Position numbers and translations under genes: made by a program. The notes below the pieces were generated by a model. It saw only the letters and a list, made by a program, of their open reading frames with translations, searched no databases and was not told the DNA's origin. DNA of 64,000 bases from Rhodococcus ruber (lineage in GTDB: Bacteria; Actinomycetota; Actinomycetes; Mycobacteriales; Mycobacteriaceae): assembly GCF_027270735.1 (NCBI RefSeq), contig NZ_JAPWIJ010000001.1:310001-374000 (forward strand). Reading direction: 5' to 3'. How positions within the stretch are numbered: position 1 is the first letter of the stretch; each line of letters begins with the position of its first letter. This document shows positions 24,919 to 33,821 of this stretch, one piece after another.

Positions 24919-25779
24919 GTGAGTACGCAGTTGGGTCGAGACGAGCTGGCAGCATTCTTGCGTGCCAGGCGCGAGGCGCTGATCCCGTCGGACGTCGGTC
25001 TGCCACCGCGAATAGGGGCTTCGCGCACGCCCGGTCTGCGGCGCGAAGAAGTCGCTGCATTGGCAGGGGTGAGCGTGGACTACCTCATTCGGCTCGAACA
25101 GGCACGGGACGTTCGACCATCCGCCCAGGTGGTGCAATCGCTGTCGAGCGCCTTGAAACTATCCACCGATCAGACGAGATATCTGTTCACTCTCGCCGGT
25201 CACCGTGCACCCGAGCAGACCACCGCCCAGCAGGTACCCGACGGCATTCGGCAACTGATCGACGACGTCGCCCCACTGCCGGCGATGGTGCTGAATCACC
25301 GACTCGACATCCTGGCCACGAACGACATGATGGCCGCGCTTCTGCTCGACATCGACCGGCGAGCCGTCGCGGACCGCAATGTTCTTCGAATGTGTTTCCT
25401 GGACAGCCGGTTCGATGGATTCTACGAGGCGCGTGACGACGTGGTCCGAGGTGCGGTGGCCGACCTGCGGGCTGCCTGGGTGAACCACTCACACGACACC
25501 GCGTTGGCAGCGTTGATCGAGGAACTCGAACGAGAGAGCACGGAATTCTCCCGCTACTGGCGGTCCCGAGAAGTCTCCGTGCGGAACCGAGGTGACAAAC
25601 CGATGCGGCATCCACTTGTCGGGCCGATCACCGTGACTTTCGATGTGCTCACTCCACTCGGCGACCCGGACCTGAGGCTCATCGTCTACCGTCCGGCGGA
25701 CGCGCAATCTGGTGCTGCCTTGTCCGAACTGGGACGCCTGAGCGCGCAGCGATCGCAGCGGCACTTGCACACCATCTGA
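24919..25779 (+). CDS. XRE-family regulator with MmyB-type ligand domain
   Basis: A 286-residue regulator. An N-terminal HTH with the hallmark RTPGLRREEVAALAGVSVDY is followed by a PAS-like MmyB ligand domain (LPAMVLNHRLDILATNDMMA to the C-terminal LIVYRPAD). Such proteins often repress a divergent oxidoreductase; here that is the aldo/keto reductase. The start is the GTG at 24919; another GTG lies three codons upstream. Confidence 0.85.
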   Translation: MSTQLGRDELAAFLRARREALIPSDVGLPPRIGASRTPGLRREEVAALAGVSVDYLIRLEQARDVRPSAQVVQSLSSALKLSTDQTRYLFTLAGHRAPEQTTAQQVPDGIRQLIDDVAPLPAMVLNHRLDILATNDMMAALLLDIDRRAVADRNVLRMCFLDSRFDGFYEARDDVVRGAVADLRAAWVNHSHDTALAALIEELERESTEFSRYWRSREVSVRNRGDKPMRHPLVGPITVTFDVLTPLGDPDLRLIVYRPADAQSGAALSELGRLSAQRSQRHLHTI

Positions 25780-25867
25780 ATCCGACTGTGCCGGGCACAG
25801 AAAGTCGGGTTTGCACTGCCGTTTCTGCCTATCGTTTCGGTCAGAACGAGGGAAGGTCTGGCGGCAC

Positions 25868-26737
25868 ATGCTCGAGCGATGGAACGCAGCACTCGACTAC
25901 ATCGAGGACAATCTAGACCACGAGATCGACACAACCGAGCTCGCTCGCATCGCACTGACTTCGGAATACCACTTCCGACGCGTGTTCTCGGCCCTCGCCG
26001 GGATCCCGCTGTCGCTGTACATCCGACAACGCCGAATGACATTGGCGGCAGCGGAGATCCTCGACGGACAGGGCGTACTCGACGTTGCGACCAAATACGG
26101 TTACTCGGCAGATGCATTCACCCGAGCTTTCCGAGATCTGCACGGCGTCACACCATCTCAGGCACGCCGACCCGGGGCCATCCTTCGTTCCCGACAAGCA
26201 GTGACATTCCACCTGACCATCGAAGGACGAAGCACAATGCGATACCGCATCACCGAACTGCCGCCATTCCACATCGTCGGCAAAACCACCCGAATCCCAC
26301 TTCGATTCAGCGGCGAGAACACCGCAATGACCGAATTCCACCGAAGCCTGGCCCCGGGAACCGGCGACCGACTGCGTGAACTCGCCGACCTACCCGAACT
26401 CCCCGAGATCCTGTTCGTCAGCGACGGATTCGAACCCCAACGCGAGGACGGCAGTCTCTTCGACTACTACTTCGCCGTCGCCACCACATCGACCGCACCC
26501 CCCGAATGGAACACCCTCGCCGTCCCCGCATCGACCTGGGCGGTATTCGAGGCACACAGCGACACCGCATTGGCACCCGTACTCCAAAAACTCTGGGCCG
26601 ACGCCTTCGGCGAATGGTTCCCCTCCAACCCTTACGAAGCAATCCCTGGACCGGAAATTCTCACGGTCACCGAAAATTCCCCCGACTGGTCCTCGGGTGC
26701 GGGAGAACTGTGGATCCCGGTTCGACGAAGCCACTAG
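25868..26737 (+). CDS. AraC-family regulator with GyrI-like effector domain
   Basis: A 289-residue protein with an N-terminal AraC HTH pair (TTELARIALTSEYHFRRVFS and LDVATKYGYSADAFTRAFRD) and a C-terminal GyrI/Rob-like binding domain (YRITELPPFHIVGKTTRIPL ... DYYFAVATTST). This order is like the SoxS/Rob-type proteins that sense hydrophobic or cationic ligands. No target operon is obvious. The first palindromic repeat lies just downstream. Confidence 0.85.
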   Translation: MLERWNAALDYIEDNLDHEIDTTELARIALTSEYHFRRVFSALAGIPLSLYIRQRRMTLAAAEILDGQGVLDVATKYGYSADAFTRAFRDLHGVTPSQARRPGAILRSRQAVTFHLTIEGRSTMRYRITELPPFHIVGKTTRIPLRFSGENTAMTEFHRSLAPGTGDRLRELADLPELPEILFVSDGFEPQREDGSLFDYYFAVATTSTAPPEWNTLAVPASTWAVFEAHSDTALAPVLQKLWADAFGEWFPSNPYEAIPGPEILTVTENSPDWSSGAGELWIPVRRSH

Positions 26738-26778
26738 CCATTGCGTCCGTTCTTTCGCTCGCACCCTCCTTCCCTCAG

Positions 26779-26830
26779 CACTCAATGTGACCTTCGGTGG
26801 CCTTTTCGGGGGTCGATGTCACCTTCGGTG
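26779..26830 (+). repeat. Dispersed palindromic repeat, copy 1 (degenerate)
   Basis: This copy begins CACTCAATGTGACC, has the central GGCCTTTTCGGGGGTC and a right arm that has changed to GATGTCACCTTCGGTGG. It sits between the AraC gene and a membrane protein gene, both on the plus strand. Confidence 0.75.
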
Positions 26831-26876
26831 GACTGCGCGAGGGGGTCCAACATCCAGTTTTCGCTAATCTGGCTGT

Positions 26877-27368
26877 ATGGGCACGAGTCGACGGCAGGTA
26901 TTGCGTCGTCGATATTTGTCCCTGGGGTTGGGAGAGTTGGCCGCAGCCGGGGTGTTTCTGACGATTGCACTTGCCATCGTGGTGCCGAGGCTCGAAGAGG
27001 AAGGCCGTCTGGCGTTATGGTTCGCGCTGATCCCACTGCTGGTCGTGCTGGTGCAGGCGGGAATCTATTGGCTGCTGGCACGCTCCTGGGTCGAGCGTCA
27101 CCCAATGCCGCCTTCCCTGCGCAATATCTACCGCGCTTTTCGCAGAGTAGACCTCGCGCTGCTGGTCGGCGGTTTACTGGGAGTGATGGTGTGGCTCCCC
27201 GATAACCTCGGTACCGGTCTCGGAGTTCTGGCCATCTGGTTCTTCGGGGTCATCGAATACGTCAACTACTTCGTGATTCGACTGTCCTATCCCGCGCGCA
27301 ACTGGCTGTCGACCGTCGGCCAGTTACGCACACCTCGTCTGGTCCGGGATCTGAATACCGGTAGCTGA
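26877..27368 (+). CDS. Four-TM membrane protein of unknown function
   Basis: A 163-residue protein with four hydrophobic helices (about residues 18-36, 46-67, 93-108 and 113-135) and basic ends. No functional residues stand out. It is flanked on both sides by copies of the palindromic repeat, at 26779 and 27394. Confidence 0.6.
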   Translation: MGTSRRQVLRRRYLSLGLGELAAAGVFLTIALAIVVPRLEEEGRLALWFALIPLLVVLVQAGIYWLLARSWVERHPMPPSLRNIYRAFRRVDLALLVGGLLGVMVWLPDNLGTGLGVLAIWFFGVIEYVNYFVIRLSYPARNWLSTVGQLRTPRLVRDLNTGS

Positions 27369-27393
27369 CCCCTCGTACTACGGAGGCGCGGCG

Positions 27394-27445
27394 CACTCGA
27401 TGTGACATTTGGTGGCCTTTTCGGGGGTCAATGGCACATCGAGTG
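27394..27445 (+). repeat. Dispersed palindromic repeat, copy 2
   Basis: The outer arms CACTCGATGTG and CACATCGAGTG are perfect, and the centre is GGTGGCCTTTTCGGGGGTC. It lies between convergent genes (membrane protein and MarR), where it could act as a bidirectional terminator. Confidence 0.85.
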
Positions 27446-27470
27446 GACTACAGGATCCCGGCCGTTGAAA

Positions 27471-27932
27471 TCAGGAAGGTCGGCGAGCCAAGATCGTCGT
27501 GAGCTCGGCAAGAGCTGAGGTAGCCGCAGACAGTGCTCGACGACCGTCCGGGGTCAGTTCGTCGAGCGCGTCGGAGAGCACTCGAGAGCTGACCGCGTCG
27601 TATTCGGCCAGGAGGTGAATTGCCTTCGGTGACGCTGTGAGGGCCGCCCCGCGCAGGTCATCCGACGAGACCGATCTTTCGACGAGTTCCGCGTCGACCA
27701 TTGCCTTGATCAGATTGCTCACGGTGGATCGAGCCAGGTTCAGGTGTGCGGCGAGGCTCCCCGGGCTCATAGACGGCTCAGCGACGAGGGCTCTCATGAC
27801 CTCGATGTGCGAATCGGGGATGTCCGGTAGTTGGGCGGCCTCTCTCGTCGCGCGAATCAACGACCGTCGCAGGGGTCCCAAGTGTCGACCGAGTTCGATC
27901 GCGGTGGAGTGCATTGTTCGATGGTCCCACAA
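27471..27932 (-). CDS. MarR-family regulator, divergent from phenolic acid decarboxylase
   Basis: A winged-helix regulator of up to 153 residues: MSPGSLAAHLNLARSTVSNL is the recognition helix pair and DDLRGAALTASPKAIHLLAE the wing and dimer region. It is divergent from the phenolic acid decarboxylase gene with 41 bases between, and two AT-rich palindromes fill that gap. It likely represses the decarboxylase until a phenolic acid binds, as PadR does in firmicutes but with a MarR fold. The ATG at 27914 is an alternative start. Confidence 0.82.
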   Translation of the reverse strand: MWDHRTMHSTAIELGRHLGPLRRSLIRATREAAQLPDIPDSHIEVMRALVAEPSMSPGSLAAHLNLARSTVSNLIKAMVDAELVERSVSSDDLRGAALTASPKAIHLLAEYDAVSSRVLSDALDELTPDGRRALSAATSALAELTTILARRPS

Positions 27933-27967
27933 CTAGTTTTGCCGCAAACATGATTTTGTGACAAAAT
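27931..27967. promoter_or_regulatory. Operators between marR and the decarboxylase gene
   Basis: Three symmetric elements lie in this short AT-rich gap: AACTAGTT (27931-27938), GTTTTGCCGCAAAC (27936-27949) and the perfect ATTTTGT-G-ACAAAAT (27953-27967). The last ends six bases before the decarboxylase ATG. Repressor binding there would block both promoters. Confidence 0.65.
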
Positions 27968-27973
27968 AGATTT

Positions 27974-28501
27974 ATGAGCGCAGACACCACCGTCCACAAC
28001 CCTGTTCCGACTCAAGACCTCAGCGGCATCGTCGGACACCGCTTCATCTACACCTACGCGAACAATTGGCAGTACGAGATGTACGTCAAGAACGCGACCA
28101 CCATCGACTACCGCATCCACACCGGCATGGTCGGCGGACGATGGGTCAAGAATCAGGAGGTCGATCTCGTCCAACTCGACGACGATGTCTACAAGATCTC
28201 CTGGAACGAACCCACCGGAACATCCGTCGTCGTCAACGTCATTCCCGGTAAGCGACGGCTGCACGGCACGATCTTCTTCCCTCAGTGGATCGAGCTGGAC
28301 GGTACGAAAACCGTTCTGTATCAAAATGATCATCTCGACGAGATGCGCTCCTACCGTGATGCCGGACCGACCTACCCCATTTACGTGGTCCCCGAATTTG
28401 CCCGAATCACTCTGTTCGAGCACGTCGGTATCGACGACGAAACGATCGTGTCGGTCGCGCCCACCGATCTGCCCGACGGGTTCGCCGACCGAACGAACTG
28501 A
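27974..28501 (+). CDS. padC: Phenolic acid decarboxylase
   Basis: A 175-residue cofactor-free decarboxylase turning ferulic or p-coumaric acid into 4-vinyl phenols. The family pattern is clear: [38 protein letters not shown], then [13 protein letters not shown] and IFFPQWI. Length is normal. The conserved Tyr, Arg and Glu of the beta-barrel are present. It is divergent from a MarR gene and is followed one base later by a DUF3237 gene, which may share the operon. Confidence 0.92.
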   Translation: MSADTTVHNPVPTQDLSGIVGHRFIYTYANNWQYEMYVKNATTIDYRIHTGMVGGRWVKNQEVDLVQLDDDVYKISWNEPTGTSVVVNVIPGKRRLHGTIFFPQWIELDGTKTVLYQNDHLDEMRSYRDAGPTYPIYVVPEFARITLFEHVGIDDETIVSVAPTDLPDGFADRTN

Positions 28502-28502
28502 C

Positions 28503-28958
28503 GTGGTCCCCGAGCTGATCTTCGTCGCACATCTGTCGGTGACCGTGGGCGAACCGATCGACATGGGCGAGGTGGTCGATGGTCACCGTCGCCTCGTGCC
28601 GATCCTCGGCGGGACCGTCGAGGGCCCCCTACTGCGCGGTCGAGTCCTGCCCGGCGGAGCGGATCACCAGATTCTCCGCACGGCCACACTCACCGAGTTG
28701 GACGCCAGATACGGGCTCGAGACCGATGCGGGCGAACGAATCGCCGTACACAACCTGGGCATACGAAGTGGTGCCGAAGATGACATCGACGCACTTGTCC
28801 GCGGTGAACATGTGCCCCCCGAACGGATCTACTTCCGAAGCCAACCACGCCTGTCGTCGGCCGCAAGCCGCCTCACTTGGATGAACGAACGACTGTTTCT
28901 CGGATCCGGCCAGCGATTGCCGAACTCCGTCGAGCTGGACGTGTATCAGGTCACCTGA
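28503..28958 (+). CDS. DUF3237-family protein
   Basis: A 151-residue beta-barrel-like protein with the family segments IPIL-like VPILGGTVEGPLLRG, VLPGGADHQILR and FRSQPRLSSAASRLTWMNER. Members often accompany aromatic or fatty acid degradation genes, but no activity is proven. The GTG at 28503 is immediately after the decarboxylase stop. A role in using hydroxycinnamate derivatives is inferred from position. Confidence 0.75.
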   Translation: MVPELIFVAHLSVTVGEPIDMGEVVDGHRRLVPILGGTVEGPLLRGRVLPGGADHQILRTATLTELDARYGLETDAGERIAVHNLGIRSGAEDDIDALVRGEHVPPERIYFRSQPRLSSAASRLTWMNERLFLGSGQRLPNSVELDVYQVT

Positions 28959-28974
28959 GCGGTGGGGTGACCTG

Positions 28975-29026
28975 CACTCGATGTCACCTTCGGTGGCCTT
29001 TTCGGCGGTCGATGTCACATCTAGTG
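28975..29026 (+). repeat. Dispersed palindromic repeat, copy 3
   Basis: Left arm CACTCGATGTCACCTTCGG, centre GGCCTTTTCGGCGGTC, right arm GATGTCACATCTAGTG. It lies between convergent genes (DUF3237 and the PPOX remnant). Confidence 0.8.
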
Positions 29027-29039
29027 GACTCGAGGGGGG

Positions 29040-29416
29040 TCAGGCGAGGGACTGGCCGTACACGTGGGTCACAGAAATGGTCACCAACACTCGTCGGTCG
29101 GCGACCATGACTGCTCGGTATTCGTTCCAGTCAGGGTGTTCACCGGCCGCGGCGCGGTAGTAGTCGACCAGGGCCTCGATTTCGGGGCTGTTCGGTGACG
29201 TACCCGGGCCGGTGAGGGTGACGGTTCCTTCCGCCGTTGCCCATGCCGAGCCGTCGGCGTTGGTCACTTCGAGAGCGGCACGTGGATCTCGGCGGCGCGA
29301 TCGTAGAACGGCGTCACCGGCGACAGTTGCGGAAGTCCACTGGACTTGATGGTGGCCAGCACTCCGATTCGGCTCTGCTCGAGAAGGTCGTGTGGATCGA
29401 ATGCGCTGTCGGTCAT
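29040..29416 (-). pseudogene. Frameshifted F420/FMN-type PPOX oxidoreductase
   Basis: The first 50 codons (from the ATG at 29416: DLLEQSRIGVLATIKSSGLP, then TPFYDR) and the last ~80 codons (RRDPRAALEVTNADGSAWAT ... VDYYRAAAGEHPDWNEYR) of a pyridoxamine-oxidase-like protein are in different frames. About 18-19 residues normally between YDR and RRDPR are missing, and the N-terminal frame stops at 29264. This is an internal deletion that also shifts frame, so the enzyme should be inactive. The start overlaps the TPR gene stop by four bases. Confidence 0.8.
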
Positions 29417-29934
29417 GGATTCCCTTCAGGTCGTGTGGACAACTCGGCCGCGTATGCCCCGATTGCTCGACGGTATCTCCCCGTCGCCGGGCTCGCGGCC
29501 TGAAGCGCACTACGTAGCGCCTGCGCAGCATCCCCCATATCCCAGAAGTTCAGCGCCACGAATGCGTCACGTGCAGAGATGTATTCGTTCGAGAACTCGA
29601 AACTGTGCAGCACCTGCAGCGCGTCGCGCAATCGCCCCACATTGCGCAAGGAGCTTGCCAATTGGATCCGGGCTTGATTCTCCCGGTCGCCGTCGAGCCC
29701 AGCTGACAGGGAAGCTTGGTACAGCGGGATCGCACCCGCTTCGTCGCCCAAGAAGTCGTCGAGCGATGCACGCTCGAACAACACTCGAGCATCCGAATAC
29801 GATGCGGCCGAAAGCAAGTGCTCCATCTCGACTCGCATCCGGTCTGGGTCAGCGTCGTCCGCGTCGCGCCAGAACGCCATGAGCGGGTCCACGTTGCCTC
29901 CCCCTGTCGTCACGCGCTCCATCGTCGCAGACAC
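29413..29934 (-). CDS. TPR-type protein
   Basis: A helical protein of up to 173 residues with degenerate tetratricopeptide repeats (SDARVLFERASLDDFLGDEA, AIPLYQASLSAG, NQARIQLASSLRNVGRLRDA). It belongs to a small family of actinobacterial tetratricopeptide proteins and probably mediates protein contacts. Its stop overlaps the PPOX remnant (ATGA), so the two formed an operon. A GTG at residue 15 is an alternative start. Divergent from a LysR gene. Confidence 0.72.
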   Translation of the reverse strand: MSATMERVTTGGGNVDPLMAFWRDADDADPDRMRVEMEHLLSAASYSDARVLFERASLDDFLGDEAGAIPLYQASLSAGLDGDRENQARIQLASSLRNVGRLRDALQVLHSFEFSNEYISARDAFVALNFWDMGDAAQALRSALQAASPATGRYRRAIGAYAAELSTRPEGNP

Positions 29935-29950
29935 CGCTTAGTCTCGACAG

Positions 29951-30853
29951 ATGGATGTGGAACTGTCCCTGCTCAAGTTACTGGTTGAAATCGACTGCAG
30001 CGGGTCGATGACGGCTGCTGCCGAACGTCTCATGTTCACGCCTTCAGCTGTGTCGCAGCAGGTCAAAAGACTGGAGGCCATCGTCGGAACCCCGGTACTC
30101 GAGCGACACGCGCGCGGAGTGCGACTCACCGAGGCCGGTCGGCTCGTAGCCGCGAGGGCGGCGGCGATCGACACGCAACTGTCTGCCCTGCGAGCCGACC
30201 TCGACGATCTGCTCGACGCCCGCAGCGGCCACGTCACCCTCGGCGTCTTCCCTTCCTTCGCTGCATCTCTTCTGCCGGACGTCATGGGAGCCTTTCGCTC
30301 GGCGCACCCGGGAATCGACCTGGGCATACGGTCGTCACGACTGCGCGACCTCCACGCCATGCTGCTGGGCCGTGAGGTAGATCTGTCCTTGGCATGGGAT
30401 TACCCGGAACTGCCGATGGTGGTCGACGACGTCGAGACCGAGGTCATCGCCGACGACGCCACCGTCCTTCTCGTTCCAGCGGGCTGGTCACGTGGAGGTC
30501 CGGTTCTGCTCGAATCGCTCGCAGACGAGCAATGGATCGTTCGCGCATCGCAGCACCCCATCACCACGATGTTCCGATCAGCCTGTCGCAGAGCAGGTTT
30601 CGAGCCGAGGGTCCTGGTCGAATCCAACGACTACATGGAGTCTCAAGCAATGGTGGCCGCCGGGCTCGGACTCACCGTGGCACCCGCAATGACCACTCGC
30701 TACCTGCGCGACGGCGTCGACTCCATCGCCCTGGACGAACTGTCGAAACGGCGAGTCCTCCTGTGCCGACTCGATCAACGGAAGGCGACTCCCGCGACGG
30801 ACGCCATGGGATCGGTCCTCGCCGCGCTATTCGCAGCCATGAATTCTACTTAA
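29951..30853 (+). CDS. LysR-family transcriptional regulator
   Basis: A 300-residue LysR protein. The HTH reads SMTAAAERLMFTPSAVSQQV, followed by the linker helix and a periplasmic-binding-like effector domain (HVTLGVFPSFAASLLPDVM; GLGLTVAPAM). It lies upstream of and in the same direction as the dehydrogenase/CitMHS operon and may activate it in response to the organic acid. That target is inferred. Confidence 0.87.
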   Translation: MDVELSLLKLLVEIDCSGSMTAAAERLMFTPSAVSQQVKRLEAIVGTPVLERHARGVRLTEAGRLVAARAAAIDTQLSALRADLDDLLDARSGHVTLGVFPSFAASLLPDVMGAFRSAHPGIDLGIRSSRLRDLHAMLLGREVDLSLAWDYPELPMVVDDVETEVIADDATVLLVPAGWSRGGPVLLESLADEQWIVRASQHPITTMFRSACRRAGFEPRVLVESNDYMESQAMVAAGLGLTVAPAMTTRYLRDGVDSIALDELSKRRVLLCRLDQRKATPATDAMGSVLAALFAAMNST

Positions 30854-30930
30854 GTCAGATGTAAGAAACAGTCTCTGGTCTTCACGCTCGCAGCCCGGCA
30901 AGGTATGCGACAGGTCACAACAACGACCGA

Positions 30931-30948
30931 GTCCGCAACGGTGCGGAC
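30931..30948. promoter_or_regulatory. Inverted repeat before the dehydrogenase operon
   Basis: GTCCGCA...TGCGGAC with a four-base centre lies 20 bases before the start of the dehydrogenase gene. It could be an operator or a leader hairpin. Confidence 0.4.
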
Positions 30949-30967
30949 GTGAACACATGGAGACATC

Positions 30968-32077
30968 GTGACATCCGGACATTCCGCAGACCCCCGTCCC
31001 AACGCCGTCGAACTGGTGGTTCTCGCCGGAGACGGCATCGGTCCCGAGATCAGCGTCGCGACGGTCTCCGTCGTCGAGGCCGCGCTCGCACGCAACGGCA
31101 TCACGGCCACCTTCACCGACGGCACCATCGGATTCGACGCACTTCGCGCATCGGGTACGACGATGCCCGACGCCATCGTCGACATCTCACGCGCAGCCGA
31201 CGGCGTCGTGTTGGGCCCGGTGTCGCATCTGGACTATCCCCCGGCCTCGGAAGGTGGCGTCAACCCGTCGGGAATTCTACGGCGAGAGTTGGACCTGTAC
31301 GCCAACATTCGTCCGGCCAGGACCGTCTCGGCTCTGCCGAATCCGCTCGGGAAGAGCTTCGACCTGGTGATCGCCCGGGAGAACACCGAAGGTTTCTACG
31401 CCGACCGCACCATGTTTGCCGGTGGCGGTGAGTTCATGCCGACGGAGGACCTCGCCCTTGCCGTCAGAAAGGTGACCCGCCACGGTTCCGAACGAATCGT
31501 GCGGCGCGCCTTCGAGCTTGCGCAGACGCGTCGATCGAAGGTCACAGTGGTACACAAGGCCAACGTTCTCAGGCTGAGCGACGGGCTCTTCCTCGAGGCG
31601 GCCAGGGCCGTCCGGCAGGACTTTCCCGACGTCGACTACGAGGAGCTACTGGTGGACGCAGTCGCCGCTCTGCTCATCCGTCGACCGGAGTCGTTCGACG
31701 TCATCGCCACCACCAACATGTTCGGGGACATCCTGTCCGACGAGGCGACCGAACTCTCGGGCAGCTTGGGGCTGGCAGCGTCGCTCAACGTCGGCGACAG
31801 TCATGCCGTTGCGCAAGCCCAGCACGGATCGGCACCCGACATCGCTGGGCAAGGAATCGCCAACCCGGCATCCTTGATCGGTTCTGCAGCCATGCTCCTG
31901 GACTGGATCGGTCAGCAGCGGGGAGACGAAAGACTTTCTGCAGCCGGACAATCGATTCATCGAGCCATCGACACAGCCGTGGGCAGGCCCGAGACGCGCA
32001 CCGCGGACCTCCACGGAACCGCAACCACCGAGCACTTCACACGCGCGGTGATCGACCATCTCGATTCGGCGATCTGA
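30968..32077 (+). CDS. Isocitrate/isopropylmalate-family NAD(P)-dependent dehydrogenase
   Basis: A 369-residue decarboxylating dehydrogenase. It shows GDGIGPEI (22-29), the substrate-arginine helix GILRRELDLYANIRPAR, the ENTEGFY loop, VVHKANVLRLSDGLF and FDVIATTNMFGDILSDEA, with the metal aspartates. The match fits 3-isopropylmalate, tartrate or homoisocitrate-type enzymes rather than a particular one. It sits four bases before a CitMHS-type transporter gene, so it probably works in catabolism of an imported hydroxy-di- or tricarboxylate, not in leucine synthesis. The GTG start has GGAG upstream. Confidence 0.88.
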   Translation: MTSGHSADPRPNAVELVVLAGDGIGPEISVATVSVVEAALARNGITATFTDGTIGFDALRASGTTMPDAIVDISRAADGVVLGPVSHLDYPPASEGGVNPSGILRRELDLYANIRPARTVSALPNPLGKSFDLVIARENTEGFYADRTMFAGGGEFMPTEDLALAVRKVTRHGSERIVRRAFELAQTRRSKVTVVHKANVLRLSDGLFLEAARAVRQDFPDVDYEELLVDAVAALLIRRPESFDVIATTNMFGDILSDEATELSGSLGLAASLNVGDSHAVAQAQHGSAPDIAGQGIANPASLIGSAAMLLDWIGQQRGDERLSAAGQSIHRAIDTAVGRPETRTADLHGTATTEHFTRAVIDHLDSAI

Positions 32078-32080
32078 ATC

Positions 32081-33397
32081 ATGTTGGCAGTACTGGGATT
32101 TTTGTCCCTTGCGTCCTTCATGCTGGTCGTCATCAAGAAGTGGGCGACGGCGCTCGTAGCCGTTGTCACCATCCCCATCGTCGTTCTGCTGATCAGCGGT
32201 CAGGGCGCAGAACTGCCCGAGATGGTGGCGGAGGGCATCGAGACCGTCGCTCCCACAGCAATTCTTCTACTCTTCGCCGTTCTGTATTTCGGAATCATGA
32301 TGGACGCCAAACTCTTCGACCCCATCTCACGCGGCATCATCCGACTGTCCGGCGGGGATCCAGTCAAGATCTGCGTCGGCACAGCGGTTCTCGCACTATT
32401 GGTCGCACTCGACGGCGACGGCACGACGTCGTACATGATCATTTGCTCTGCGTTTCTGCCCATCTATCGCAAGCTTGGAATCAACCCCCTGGTGATTGCC
32501 ACAATTGCCACGATGGCTCTCGGGACGATATCCGGCACCACACCGTGGGGTGGGGCTGCCACCCGAGCGATCAGCGTGCTGCAGATCGATGCCACCGACT
32601 ACTTCGTGCACATGCTGCCGGCCATGCTGCTGATGTCTGCGGCGATCATCGGGCTTGCGTACCTGTTGGGGCGCAGCGCACGTAAGAAGATTTCTCCGGA
32701 ACGCGTCGCCGAAGTCACCGCACACGTGTCCTCCGGCGGGCACGAAGACGGCTCGGAGGGAACACTTCTGACGAAGGCAACCTGGCGAACCTTTGTCAAT
32801 GCAGCACTCACGGTGACACTGCTGGTGCTGCTGGTGCTGGGGGTTGCAGACCTGCTGGTGCTGTTCATGCTCGGATTCATCATCGTGCTGATCGTGAATC
32901 ACCCCAAGCCCTCCGTTCAGGGCGAGGTGATCCGATCGCATGCTGCCAACGCCGTCCCCGTCGTCATATTGGTCCTCGGTGCCGGCGTGTTCACCGGCAT
33001 ACTCACCGAGACCGGTATGACCACCGCCATGGCCGACGCGCTGATCTCGCTGGTTCCGGACGGTGCCGAGGGCATGATCCCTGCCGCAGCCGCGCTGATC
33101 GGCATACCGTTGAGCTTCTTCATGGCCAACGATGCCTACTTCTTCGGAATCGTGCCGGTCCTCGCGGAATCGGCTGCGCAGTACGCCATCCCACCGGAGG
33201 AGATGGCGCGCGCCGCAGTGATCGGACAGATGGCTCACTCGATCGGACCGGCGTCGGCACCGTTGTGGGTTCTGCTCGGCTTGGTCCGCGCATCACTGGG
33301 CGACTTCCAACGCTTCGCATTCCTGTGGGTACTGGCCGCGTCGCTGATGTACATCGTCTTCGCGACACTGACCGGAGCGATCTCGGTGGGTCTGTGA
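32081..33397 (+). CDS. CitMHS-family citrate/hydroxyacid transporter
   Basis: A 438-residue, about 12-TM secondary transporter. CitMHS signatures are LLFAVLYFGIMMDAKLFDP, VALDGDGTTSYMIICSAFLP, TPWGGAATRAI and the C-terminal MANDAYFFGIVPVLAESA. Relatives take up metal-citrate complexes with protons. It follows the dehydrogenase gene after three bases and forms an uptake-plus-oxidation operon with it. Confidence 0.9.
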   Translation: MLAVLGFLSLASFMLVVIKKWATALVAVVTIPIVVLLISGQGAELPEMVAEGIETVAPTAILLLFAVLYFGIMMDAKLFDPISRGIIRLSGGDPVKICVGTAVLALLVALDGDGTTSYMIICSAFLPIYRKLGINPLVIATIATMALGTISGTTPWGGAATRAISVLQIDATDYFVHMLPAMLLMSAAIIGLAYLLGRSARKKISPERVAEVTAHVSSGGHEDGSEGTLLTKATWRTFVNAALTVTLLVLLVLGVADLLVLFMLGFIIVLIVNHPKPSVQGEVIRSHAANAVPVVILVLGAGVFTGILTETGMTTAMADALISLVPDGAEGMIPAAAALIGIPLSFFMANDAYFFGIVPVLAESAAQYAIPPEEMARAAVIGQMAHSIGPASAPLWVLLGLVRASLGDFQRFAFLWVLAASLMYIVFATLTGAISVGL

Positions 33398-33398
33398 T

Positions 33399-33767
33399 CT
33401 ATTGTCCTGCTACGAATTCGATGCGATTGCCCACCCCGTCGCTGGTGTGGAACCGTCGACGCCCCGGGATCTCTTCCGAGTCGGTCCAGTCCACCGGATA
33501 GCCGGCAGACACCAACGCCGTGGCAGTGGCATCGACATCGACGACGAAGGCCGGATGAGCCTTCCGCGCCGGCCGGAAGTCGTCCTCGATGCCGACGTGT
33601 ACCTCACCATCGGGACCGCCCACCCCCGGCACACGAAACCAACAGCCCCCGCGGACAGCCAACAGCGGCGGCTTCGCGATCTCCTGCCAGCCGAGCGCAC
33701 CCGCGTAGAACTCACGCTCGCGGTCCTCGCCGCCCGCCGGACATGCGACCTGCACATGGTGAATCAT
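33399..33767 (-). CDS. VOC-family (glyoxalase-like) protein
   Basis: A 122-residue protein with the pattern MIHHVQVACPAGGEDREREF, YAGALGWQEI and, at the end, RRFHTSDGVGNRIEFVAGQ. It is a common small glyoxalase-like family of unknown substrate. The ATG at 33767 was chosen because homology begins there; the in-frame extension to 34157 is antisense to the SnoaL-like gene. It ends one base from the convergent CitMHS gene. Confidence 0.8.
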   Translation of the reverse strand: MIHHVQVACPAGGEDREREFYAGALGWQEIAKPPLLAVRGGCWFRVPGVGGPDGEVHVGIEDDFRPARKAHPAFVVDVDATATALVSAGYPVDWTDSEEIPGRRRFHTSDGVGNRIEFVAGQ

Positions 33768-33821
33768 CGAACGAACGTACCGCCATCTCGATTGACACGT
33801 CGGTGAACGGTAGGCAAACGT

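Noticed and set aside
23719-25137. Extended 472-residue aldo/keto reductase
   Set aside because: Residues before the ATG at 24792 are antisense to the XRE regulator and have no homology.
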